Shown here piece after piece: positions 1 to 6,480 of a stretch of 12,786 nucleotides of DNA (position 1 is the stretch's first letter; every line of letters starts with the position of its first letter). The stretch is taken from NCBI GenBank assembly GCA_003249625.1, contig QKII01000404.1:1-12786 (forward strand). Direction: 5' to 3'. The DNA comes from Propionivibrio sp. Lineage in GTDB: Bacteria > Pseudomonadota > Gammaproteobacteria > Burkholderiales > Rhodocyclaceae. The position numbers were made by a program, and so were the translations under genes. The notes beneath the pieces are model-generated. The model made no database searches and was not told where the DNA came from. It worked only from the letters and a program-made list of their open reading frames with translations.

Positions 1-995
1 TCGCGGACCTGAAACTCACGCTGCGCTCCGCGCTGCCGCTCAACCGACTTCGCGCCCGCCTGTCCACAGAATTCAACCATGTCGTCGAACGCAGCGATTT
101 CGGCTTCGCCATGCACGACGCCGTTCGCATCGACTACGAAACCACCGCGGCGCTCTATCGCGACTGGCACGCGGACTGGCCCGCACGGGTCGCTGCCGAG
201 ACCCGTTATTTGCGCGAATTGAACCCTGACCTTGTGCTCACCGACGTTGCCTACCTTCCTCTGGCGGGCGCAGCACAAGCGGGCATCCCAGCCTTGTCGA
301 TGTGTTCGCTGAACTGGGCCGATCTGTTTTTTCACGTTTTCGGTGATGCACCATGGGCAGCTCCGATCCATAACGAAATACTCACCGCGTACCGCAGCGC
401 TGATTGTTTCCTGCGCCTGACGCCGGCGATGCCAATGCCAGCCTTCCCCAATGCCCGCCCCGTGCCGCCTGTCGCGGCGCTGGGAGCAAATCGCCGTGAC
501 GAGTTGCGTTCGCTGTTGAACGTGCGCACTGACGAACGGATCGTGCTGGTCGCTTTTGGCGGATTCGACAAGGCAGTGGGCGCCGACCGCTGGCCGGTAA
601 CGCCGGGCGTTCGCTGGCTGGTTCCGGCGAGTTGGGCAACCGAACGCAGCGACATGACGGCACTCGAATCGCTCCGCATGAACTTCACCGACCTGCTGAG
701 CAACGTAGACGCCGTGCTGACCAAGCCTGGCTACGGCACCTTTACGGAAGCAGCATGCAACGGCACGCCGGTACTCTATGTCCGCCGCGACGACTGGCCG
801 GAGCAGGACTGCCTGATCGACTGGCTGCAGGCAAATGCCCGTTGCGGCGAGCTTGACGAGAGCACCTTGCAGAGTGGGTCGATGCGCTCGCTTCTCGATG
901 CGCTATGGACACGTCCGGCCCCGCCATTGCCGCGCCCGGATGGCGCCGCGGCCGCAGCCGAAATCATCGCTGAGCAGCTTCTCTCCCGTAGTTGA
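1..995 (+). CDS. Glycosyltransferase-like protein (GT-B fold, arabinokinase N-domain type), 5'-truncated by window edge
   Basis: The reading frame is open from base 3 to the TGA at 993-995, giving 330 residues. The true start lies upstream of the window, so the Met at 111 is internal. Seen: an N-lobe segment (LNPDLVLTDVAYLPLAGAA, then AGIPALSMCSLNW) and a C-lobe KPGYGTFTEAACNGTPVLYVRRD. The C-lobe matches the nucleotide-sugar-binding end of GT-B enzymes such as MurG (GT28). Known: the closest pattern I recall is the glycosyltransferase-like N-terminal half of plant L-arabinokinase (K-x-GYGT-x-x-EA followed by P-x-x-x-VRRD). Here it stands alone, with no kinase domain before the stop. Inferred: a cytoplasmic sugar transferase or sugar-nucleotide-binding protein with unknown donor and acceptor. 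The missing N-terminus should hold the usual glycine-rich start of the fold. The last 32 bases overlap the convergent PilZ gene. Confidence 0.8.
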   Translation, partial: ADLKLTLRSALPLNRLRARLSTEFNHVVERSDFGFAMHDAVRIDYETTAALYRDWHADWPARVAAETRYLRELNPDLVLTDVAYLPLAGAAQAGIPALSMCSLNWADLFFHVFGDAPWAAPIHNEILTAYRSADCFLRLTPAMPMPAFPNARPVPPVAALGANRRDELRSLLNVRTDERIVLVAFGGFDKAVGADRWPVTPGVRWLVPASWATERSDMTALESLRMNFTDLLSNVDAVLTKPGYGTFTEAACNGTPVLYVRRDDWPEQDCLIDWLQANARCGELDESTLQSGSMRSLLDALWTRPAPPLPRPDGAAAAAEIIAEQLLSRS

Positions 996-1887
996 GCAGG
1001 CCAGCCTTCAGCTCCAGCAGATCGAGCGGCGCGAACGGCTCGAGGCGTCGATCGCGGATCTGGCCATCGAGCCTGACGACGCAGGTACCGGACGAACTGC
1101 GGATGGTCGTGCCCTTGACCGAATAGTGCCGCTCCGCGGCACCAAGGCGAATATCGATAAGCAGAGGATCGCCCTTGTGCAGCGACGGCATTGCCGGGTC
1201 GCCACTGTCCAGCCGGAGGCGCAGCTCGGCATCGGAAATATCCACGATCGTACAGCCCCCGGAAAATTCAGCGCCCGGAACGAACAGTGTGGCAGGCACG
1301 CTGGTGCGCGTGCGCGGTTTCCGGCGCTGATCGGTAACCGACAGTGTGCTCAATTCCGGAGTCAGCAGCACCAGATTCATCTGTGCATAGGGACCGTCTT
1401 GCAGGAGGACCTGTTTGGCCACCTCGGTATCAACGGTGGAGATCCCCTTCATGCCGGCGTTGGAAATCAGGGAAATGGAGTTGCCGGGGCTGAACTGACC
1501 ATGCCGGCTGATCTGGGCACGGCGCTGATAATCGAGCTTCTTCTCCAGATCCGACGTATCGGGAACGAGGATCTGGAACTGCCGGACAGCCTCAACCGGA
1601 ATCCGCGCGCCAGTGTCCTCGGCATGGAAGCTGACGGGCATGCCATCCGGATCGGCCTCGATGGATTCCATCGAATAGATGAAATGGTGGTTAACCACGT
1701 AGCCGACGACCAGCGTATCGAGAACGATGTCCTTGTTGAATTCCGGGTAGTAGCGCAGCTTCTTGCCGATCGGGAAAAACTCAAGCAGCGTGCGTATCCT
1801 GCCGAGTTCCAATCGGGCTGACGAGGCGTGGACGGGGTGCACGCTCTGGGCTGCACCCACGCGCTTGCCAAAGAGGAATTTCAGCAT
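964..1887 (-). CDS. PilZ-domain protein with YcgR-like N-terminal region (candidate c-di-GMP effector)
   Basis: A 307-residue soluble protein without signal peptide or membrane helix. The ATG at 1887 is supported by a good ribosome-binding site, GGAAAGG, on the minus strand (1893-1899, 5 nt spacing). Residues about 30-110 (PIGKKLRYYPEF and onward) look like a small beta-rich N-domain as in flagellar-brake YcgR proteins. The C-terminal part from about residue 186 is a PilZ domain: the first c-di-GMP-binding element R-x-x-x-R is present (R188...R192), followed by VDISDAELRL at 215-224. The canonical second element is D/N-x-S-x-x-G. Here D216 and S218 are kept, but the glycine is Glu221, so binding is plausible but not assured. 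It follows the diguanylate cyclase gene by 63 bp on the same strand, so cyclase and effector may be co-regulated. The target (flagellum, polysaccharide or pilus) cannot be read from the sequence. Confidence 0.82.
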   Translation of the reverse strand: MLKFLFGKRVGAAQSVHPVHASSARLELGRIRTLLEFFPIGKKLRYYPEFNKDIVLDTLVVGYVVNHHFIYSMESIEADPDGMPVSFHAEDTGARIPVEAVRQFQILVPDTSDLEKKLDYQRRAQISRHGQFSPGNSISLISNAGMKGISTVDTEVAKQVLLQDGPYAQMNLVLLTPELSTLSVTDQRRKPRTRTSVPATLFVPGAEFSGGCTIVDISDAELRLRLDSGDPAMPSLHKGDPLLIDIRLGAAERHYSVKGTTIRSSSGTCVVRLDGQIRDRRLEPFAPLDLLELKAGLLNYGREAAQR

Positions 1888-1950
1888 TTTCGCCTTTCCG
1901 CGTCAGGGATTCTCCAGCCTCGAACTGTAGCGCGAAAGCGGCTCGCTCGC

Positions 1951-3579
1951 CTAGCCAGGAGCGCTCTCCGGTGTTTCGTAACGGGCGAAACGAAAGCGTG
2001 ATTTGCCACTGCTCTTGGCCTCGTACATCGCCTCATCAGCCAGCCGGATCAGCTCGTCCATTGTCAACGATGACGCGTCGTCGCAATAGGCAATACCAAT
2101 GCTGGCGCCGATCCGGGCCTGAGCCGTTTCGCCAGGCAGATCGAACGGTCGGGCGATGGCATCGACAAACTTGCCGGCGACCTTCGCCGCAGCGTCCGGC
2201 GAGCCCAGATCGTGCAACAGCACCAGGAACTCGTCACCGCCCAATCGAACCACGACGTCGCTTTGCCGAACGTGATTTTCAAGCAGGCGGGCGACGGCGA
2301 TCAGCAACACGTCGCCGGCATCGTGCCCAAGGCGATCGTTGACCTGCTTGAAGCCGTCCAGGTCAATCAACATCACGGCAATTGCCTGGCGCGGCAGGCA
2401 ATTCATCAGGTAGTCTTCAGAAACACGTTCAAAGCCGCGCCGGTTGAGCAGACCCGTCAAGGAATCCTGTTCGGCGATCTGGTGCGCTCGAGCCAGCGCA
2501 TGTTTGCTCTCGGAAATATCGTTGGCGATGCCCTGAACCAGAGATGTGTCGCCATCCAGCGGCGTGAGCACGATCTGAAGCCACCTGTTTCGCCTGCCGG
2601 GGATCGCAAACTCGGCCGTGGCGGGCTGGAATTCGTCGATGACCCGCCGAATCAGCGCCGGCAAATGATCATCCTCAAGCAGTTTGGCCAGATTGACCGG
2701 CGGCTTGCCGCTCGCCTGAGTCTCACTGATCGGCAGCCCGAGCGTCAGCGCCAACCACGGATTCCAGTCACGCAACACACCCTCGCTGTCCAGCGTGAAG
2801 ATGCCGGTCTCCGCGTTCTCGAAGATCAATCGCCATTTCTGTCCCGCCGCCTGATGCTGGGCGCGCAGATCGCGTTCCGCTCGAAGCGTCCCTCGCATGC
2901 GCGCGATCAGGTTGTTCACGTTCCATGCCATCAGCGCGATTTCGTCCCCCCGCCGCTCGTGAATGGAAAGCAACGAGTCACCGAATTCTGTGTCTATCGC
3001 CTGCAACTCGTCCGAGAGTTTCTTGATCGGCTGAGTGACGTGGCGGGTAATTGCCCAGATCAGCGCCAGGGTTATGGCGGCAATCACCGCAACCAGCATC
3101 ACGGTGACGAACCACGACGATTCGCGTGCTGCCTCGGCAATTATGTCTACCGCGGGGAGTAGTTCAATCTGGCCGACAACCTCACCATCGCCAAACGGCG
3201 AATAAAGGGGATAGCGCAATGGCTCGACCTTCTGGAGCTCGTGGTTCTCCGCCTGCCTTCGCCGGACCAGCTCCCGCCGGTCATCACTGATGACGATGTG
3301 GGCAATCGTCCGATTGGCCAGCAGACCGGAGGCCACCTCCTCGGCGAGTCGGGTATCGTGAGTATAGGCGGCGATGCTGGCCGTACGCTCGACGACCCGA
3401 ATCACGGCATTGAGGCGCGAATAGAGAAGCTTGGTTTCCCGCTGCTCGGTAATCGTCAGCATGGCCCACACCGCAAGGATGCCAACAAGCACACCGGTAG
3501 CGACGATCAGCAGCGTGGAACGCAGGACGAGGCTGCGATTGAAGCGTTCCCGGAGGGAAGGCAGAAGTCTATTTTTCAA
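1951..3579 (-). CDS. Membrane diguanylate cyclase: periplasmic sensor-HAMP-PAS-GGDEF
   Basis: Makes cyclic di-GMP from two GTP. With the TTG start at 3577-3579 the protein has 542 residues. Order: short basic N-terminus; membrane helix about 20-43; periplasmic domain about 44-153, CHASE8-like in size and pattern (ERTASIAAYTHDTRLAEEV); second helix about 154-177; HAMP about 178-232; PAS about 245-360, ending IANDISESK; GGDEF domain about 365-535. Active-site elements look intact: LTGLLNRRGF, IDLDGF (metal Asp406) and GGDEF at 447-451. An allosteric inhibitory I-site RQSD (438-441) precedes it, so product inhibition is expected. No EAL domain. Start choice: the first in-frame ATG (3657) would overlap the upstream gene by 89 bases and add 26 uncharacteristic residues. 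The TTG overlaps the upstream TAG by 11 nt, has GGTGG about 10 nt before it, and is followed by a typical short tail before the first helix. Last of three coupled genes. Confidence 0.9.
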   Translation of the reverse strand: MKNRLLPSLRERFNRSLVLRSTLLIVATGVLVGILAVWAMLTITEQRETKLLYSRLNAVIRVVERTASIAAYTHDTRLAEEVASGLLANRTIAHIVISDDRRELVRRRQAENHELQKVEPLRYPLYSPFGDGEVVGQIELLPAVDIIAEAARESSWFVTVMLVAVIAAITLALIWAITRHVTQPIKKLSDELQAIDTEFGDSLLSIHERRGDEIALMAWNVNNLIARMRGTLRAERDLRAQHQAAGQKWRLIFENAETGIFTLDSEGVLRDWNPWLALTLGLPISETQASGKPPVNLAKLLEDDHLPALIRRVIDEFQPATAEFAIPGRRNRWLQIVLTPLDGDTSLVQGIANDISESKHALARAHQIAEQDSLTGLLNRRGFERVSEDYLMNCLPRQAIAVMLIDLDGFKQVNDRLGHDAGDVLLIAVARLLENHVRQSDVVVRLGGDEFLVLLHDLGSPDAAAKVAGKFVDAIARPFDLPGETAQARIGASIGIAYCDDASSLTMDELIRLADEAMYEAKSSGKSRFRFARYETPESAPG

Positions 3580-4012
3580 GCCTGAGCACCACCCGAACTC
3601 GCTTATCCACCTTGTCTTCGCTGATATAGGCGATCGCGTTGCGCTGGCGTGCAACACGTTCGAGAGCGGCCTCGTCGCTGAGCAACAGCATCGGCGGCAG
3701 AGTTTGCCCGGAGAACTTCAAACGGGCCCAGTAGGCATCGATCTCAGCGACGTCACGATCGAGCAGGGTAAGGTAGAAACGCGCGCGCATTGGCTCGACA
3801 TCGATCATCGCCACCGGGTCACCGCCCGGCATGCTCTTTGATCGCCCCGTGTAGTACTGGATCACCTGAGAGCGTGACAATTGCGTCAGTCCACTCTGCG
3901 GATTGGCGATCACCACCAGCCCCGTTGCCTGGGCCGATTGCGATGCAAACAGGCACGCACCGGCGATGGTGTACGCGGCTGCGCAAAGAAATACACTGGC
4001 TCGCCGTATCAT
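3569..4012 (-). CDS. Short PstS-like periplasmic binding-domain protein
   Basis: A 147-residue exported protein. The signal peptide has Arg3-Arg4, a hydrophobic core and a probable cut after SAQA (residue 29). Cys20 sits in a poor lipobox (A-G-A-C), so a lipoprotein is possible but less likely. The mature part resembles the phosphate-binding-protein family (PBP-like/PstS): QVIQYYTGRSKSMPGGDPV, then RARFYLTLL, AYWARLKFSGQTLPP and, near the end, NAIAYISED, the counterpart of the family's G-A-I-G-Y. Full PstS proteins are more than twice this length, so only about 118 mature residues remain and a two-lobed clamp cannot be assumed. There are no ABC permease or ATPase genes nearby, so transport is unlikely. 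Its ATG overlaps the porin stop (ATGA) and its 3' end overlaps the cyclase start. A role as periplasmic sensor or adaptor for the cyclase is inferred. The ligand is unknown, and phosphate is only suggested by the family. Confidence 0.8.
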   Translation of the reverse strand: MIRRASVFLCAAAYTIAGACLFASQSAQATGLVVIANPQSGLTQLSRSQVIQYYTGRSKSMPGGDPVAMIDVEPMRARFYLTLLDRDVAEIDAYWARLKFSGQTLPPMLLLSDEAALERVARQRNAIAYISEDKVDKRVRVVLRLEK

Positions 4013-5277
4013 CAGAAAACGTAGTCCAGCGTGAGCGTGAATACATTGGCCTGGCGGTTACGCAACGACAAGCCGTCGTCGTCGAGCTGCATCAGCGATC
4101 GCTTGGCCTTTATGTGATCAAGCTGGAACTTCAGTGCCGTATTGCGGGCGACTTCGTAACGCACTCCCAGACCGAAGGTGTACTCATCGTCACGCAGCCG
4201 GCTGACAACCTGTTGATAGTGAGCTGAAAGTGGCGCCAGTGCCGCCACGGACGGTAGCGTCAGCGGTCGATCAACCGCCTTGATGATGCTTCGCGAATAG
4301 GAGATGAAGGGTTTCCACTTACCAATGCGGTAGGCCGCCGTGTAATCACTCATCCAGCCGTGATAATCGGGAAACGCCTGGTAGTCGAGCCAGGCGACCA
4401 CCCCTTTCAACGAATACGGCCCGCGCTCCCAACTGGCAGCAACACCGCCGAAGCGGATTTTCGACGAACCACTGATTTCATCGGCCCGCTCGCTGGCCTG
4501 TGTGATGCCATACATGCTGCCGACACCGCGCAGCGTGCTGGCAAACGAAGAGAACGTGTCATCGTCGGGCGCATGTATCTGCGCCAACGTCGCGGAAAGC
4601 ATCAGTTCGTGCGTGCTCCACTCGTAGGTCGCACCCAGCGTCGTTGCCGTGGGAAGCTTGTAGTAGCTTATCAAAGCCGTATCGCCCCGACCACGGCCTC
4701 CGTAAACCTTGAACCAGCTCTGACCGGGACCAAGGTCGTGGCGGAAACTAAGCTCCGCACCGTCATAGGTGTCGAAAGCAATCAGGCCGTAGATCAGTGG
4801 CGCCGGACGCACCGTGGTGAACGCATAGCCAACATGGCGCGAATCGCCGTCAAGGTAGAGATCCATGCCGAGCCGGCCGACGCGTAACACGAAATCATCG
4901 TTCGGCGCGTATTTGGCAAATCCCCAGGTCAGCGAGGGGTCCCAGTCGCCGTCGGCGCGCTGGCGGGTAACACCCTGTGCCATGACCGACCAGTCACGAC
5001 TGAGCCGGCCATCAATCTGCAGCCCGGCCGAGGAGTCGACGCCAGTACCCAGTGTGCCATTGCGGACGCCATCGGGTTGCTCGATGCTGCGACGAAAGCG
5101 GAAATTGTCTTCCTCGTGGTACGTGAGACCGAGCGTACCAAACCCGCTGACACGCCAGCTTGCTGCGCCCTCCACCGAATCTCCGGAAGCCTCGGCTACC
5201 GCAGCAGAGGTCAGCGCAAACAGGACTGTACAGGCTACAAACAAGCGCCTTGACGCAGGTTTTATCGAATGATCCAT
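4012..5277 (-). CDS. Outer-membrane porin-like beta-barrel protein
   Basis: A 421-residue protein with a signal peptide (basic KPASRR, hydrophobic core, cut near AVA/EA at residues 28-30). The mature part has alternating amphipathic strands and ends in the aromatic signature of outer-membrane barrels, TLDYVF with a terminal Phe. Typical strand pieces are GTLGLTYHEEDNF, SAGLQIDGRLSRDWSVMAQG, FVLRVGRLGMDLYLDGDSR, WKPFISYSRSI and NVFTLTLDYVF. The N-terminal part (VSGFGTLGL, QIDGRLS, VRVGR-type strands, SRHVGYA) resembles a family of uncharacterised proteobacterial porins, not TonB receptors: no plug domain or TonB box is seen. It is the first gene of the porin, PstS-like, cyclase set and shares ATGA with the second. 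The ATG at 5277 is the first sensible start, and the ribosome-binding site before it is weak. Its solute is unknown. It could supply or sense a ligand for the periplasmic partner. Confidence 0.8.
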   Translation of the reverse strand: MDHSIKPASRRLFVACTVLFALTSAAVAEASGDSVEGAASWRVSGFGTLGLTYHEEDNFRFRRSIEQPDGVRNGTLGTGVDSSAGLQIDGRLSRDWSVMAQGVTRQRADGDWDPSLTWGFAKYAPNDDFVLRVGRLGMDLYLDGDSRHVGYAFTTVRPAPLIYGLIAFDTYDGAELSFRHDLGPGQSWFKVYGGRGRGDTALISYYKLPTATTLGATYEWSTHELMLSATLAQIHAPDDDTFSSFASTLRGVGSMYGITQASERADEISGSSKIRFGGVAASWERGPYSLKGVVAWLDYQAFPDYHGWMSDYTAAYRIGKWKPFISYSRSIIKAVDRPLTLPSVAALAPLSAHYQQVVSRLRDDEYTFGLGVRYEVARNTALKFQLDHIKAKRSLMQLDDDGLSLRNRQANVFTLTLDYVF

Positions 5278-5305
5278 ACGTTTACCGGGAAGGGCCGAGG
5301 GTCAA

Positions 5306-5334
5306 CAAGTAGCACCAAACGGCACCTTGATCAA
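5306..5334 (-). promoter_or_regulatory. Possible sigma-70 promoter for the porin/PstS-like/cyclase operon
   Basis: On the minus strand TTGATC (5329-5334) is separated by 17 nt from TACTTG (5306-5311), about 30 nt upstream of the porin ATG. The -35 agrees at TTGA and the -10 is poor, so an activator might be needed. The -35 lies in an 8-bp palindrome, TTGATCAA (5327-5334). This is a visual match only; it is the only gap in this block long enough to hold a separate promoter. Confidence 0.25.
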
Positions 5335-5351
5335 TAACGGCCGCGAGACAA

Positions 5352-5370
5352 CGGAACGCACGACGTTCCC
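5352..5370 (-). terminator. Small hairpin just after maf; weak terminator candidate
   Basis: A perfect 6-bp inverted repeat, GGAACG/CGTTCC (5353-5358 and 5364-5369) with a 5-nt loop, starts 7 nt downstream of the maf stop. It sits where the housekeeping transcript should end before the porin operon begins. No clean T-tract follows on the minus strand (GTTGTCT), so intrinsic termination would be weak. It may be a Rho-assisted end or a 3'-protecting hairpin. Confidence 0.3.
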
Positions 5371-5376
5371 GACAGG

Positions 5377-6000
5377 TCAGAGCAGGAAGCCAAACAACTT
5401 CAGCAGGTTGGCGGTTTCGTGCAGAGGCAACCCCATCACGCCGCTGTAGCTGCCGGAGAGATGTTCGACAAACATGCCGGCGTGCCCCTGGATACCGTAG
5501 GCACCGGCCTTGTCCATGGGCTCCCCACTGGCGACATAGCGCCGGATCTCTCCATCGTCCAGGGTACCGAAAGTCACGGCGCTGATTGAAATAGCGGTTT
5601 CGATCCGCCCATCGAAAGCAATCGCCACGGCGGTCAAGACCTGGTGACTGCGCCCGGAAAGGCGGCGCAGGATACGCTGCGCGTCGGCAGCGTCGAGCGG
5701 CTTGCCGACAATCTCGCCGTCAACTTCCAGCGTTGTATCGGCAGCCAGCACGGGTTGCGGCATCAGTCGCCGCATCTGTACCGTGCGCCAGCCGTGTTCC
5801 GCCTTGGCGCGGGCGACCCGCTCGACATACACCACAGGGGCTTCGCCGGCGTGTGCGGATTCATCAACGTCATCGTCCTGCCTCGGTGGCTCGCGGAAGA
5901 ACAAGGTGTCGAACTGGACACCGATCTGCGTCAGCAACTCGCGCCGGCGGGGGCTGCGCGAAGCGAGATAGATGCGTGGATTGCGGGTATCAAATGCCAT
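5377..6000 (-). CDS. maf: Maf-family nucleoside triphosphate pyrophosphatase (YhdE type, dTTP/UTP)
   Basis: Hydrolyses non-canonical or excess pyrimidine nucleoside triphosphates to monophosphate and pyrophosphate in the cytoplasm (house-cleaning, linked to septum control). The chosen ATG at 6000 gives 207 residues, the usual Maf length. The longer frame from 6069 only adds residues read through the end of rlmH. Seen: LASRSPRRRELL (12-23) with the substrate-binding Ser and Arg residues; AADTTLEVDGEIVGKP (86-101) with catalytic Asp88; SGRSHQVLTAVAI; DKAGAYGIQG (163-172); and SGVMGLPL near the end. The AGAYGIQG and GLPL blocks fit the E. coli YhdE subfamily better than YceF. The gene starts 5 nt after the rlmH stop, with AAGG upstream. 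It is the last gene of the run. In many betaproteobacteria an RNase G gene (rng) follows, and here it is absent. Confidence 0.95.
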   Translation of the reverse strand: MAFDTRNPRIYLASRSPRRRELLTQIGVQFDTLFFREPPRQDDDVDESAHAGEAPVVYVERVARAKAEHGWRTVQMRRLMPQPVLAADTTLEVDGEIVGKPLDAADAQRILRRLSGRSHQVLTAVAIAFDGRIETAISISAVTFGTLDDGEIRRYVASGEPMDKAGAYGIQGHAGMFVEHLSGSYSGVMGLPLHETANLLKLFGFLL

Positions 6001-6005
6001 GTGGG

Positions 6006-6476
6006 TCAGCCTTCGCGATGATACGGGTGGTTCCTGACCACGCTCAGCGCGCGATAGAGTTGTTCGCACAGCACCAGTCGGGCCATCGCATGCGGCAGCG
6101 TCAGGCTGGAAAGGCGGATCATCGCATCGGCATCCGCCTTCACCTCCTCGTCGATTCCGTCCGCGCCACCGATGACAAACGCAGTATCACCGCCCTCGCG
6201 CATCCAGTCCTCGAGGCGTTGGGCCAGTTTCATCGTCGTCAGGTCAGCGCCACGCTCGTCGAGCACGATGGTACGAGCGTAACCCTGCAAAGCGCTGCGC
6301 AAGCGGACCTTCTCGGCGGATAGCAGCTGTTCGCGCGTCTTTCCGCCGCGCGGCTCAGGCTTGATTTCCACCATCGACATGGGCAGTTCGCGGGGCATGC
6401 GCTTGATGTACTCCGCACAACCCGCAGCGACCCAATCGGGCAGCTTGTGGCCTACCGCGATGATCCCAAGTTTCAT
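6006..6476 (-). CDS. rlmH: 23S rRNA (pseudouridine(1915)-N3)-methyltransferase RlmH
   Basis: A SPOUT-family methyltransferase that uses S-adenosylmethionine to methylate pseudouridine 1915 in helix 69 of 23S rRNA on the assembled 70S ribosome. The 156-residue length is standard for the family, and the protein acts as a homodimer. Seen: start MKLGIIAVG; EYIKRMPRELP (22-32); VLDERGADLTT; the glycine-rich SAM-binding knot loop FVIGGADGID (100-109); LSSLTLPHAMARLVLCEQLYRA; and the C-terminal tail NHPYHREG needed for catalysis. The ATG at 6476 lies 4 nt after the rsfS stop. The frame is open further upstream to 6812, but that part merely shadows rsfS. Placement between rsfS and maf is the usual betaproteobacterial order. 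Confidence 0.96.
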   Translation of the reverse strand: MKLGIIAVGHKLPDWVAAGCAEYIKRMPRELPMSMVEIKPEPRGGKTREQLLSAEKVRLRSALQGYARTIVLDERGADLTTMKLAQRLEDWMREGGDTAFVIGGADGIDEEVKADADAMIRLSSLTLPHAMARLVLCEQLYRALSVVRNHPYHREG

Positions 6477-6480
6477 TGAT

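Noticed and set aside
835..1821. Long plus-strand open frame (328 codons) opposite the PilZ gene
   Set aside because: Its translation is rich in Arg/Gln/His with no recognisable domain, and it mirrors a gene with a good ribosome-binding site and PilZ motifs. High GC makes such antisense frames common.
1888..1950. Possible intrinsic terminator between the cyclase and PilZ genes
   Set aside because: Only a short imperfect GCGA/TCGC pairing is visible and there is no T-tract, so read-through into the PilZ gene is as likely.
2212..3162. Plus-strand open frame (316 codons) opposite the cyclase gene
   Set aside because: It lies wholly antisense to the HAMP/PAS/GGDEF coding sequence, with low-complexity composition and no family resemblance.
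3580..3657. ATG start of the cyclase at 3657
   Set aside because: It needs an 89-base overlap with the conserved end of the PstS-like gene and adds residues without signal or membrane character.
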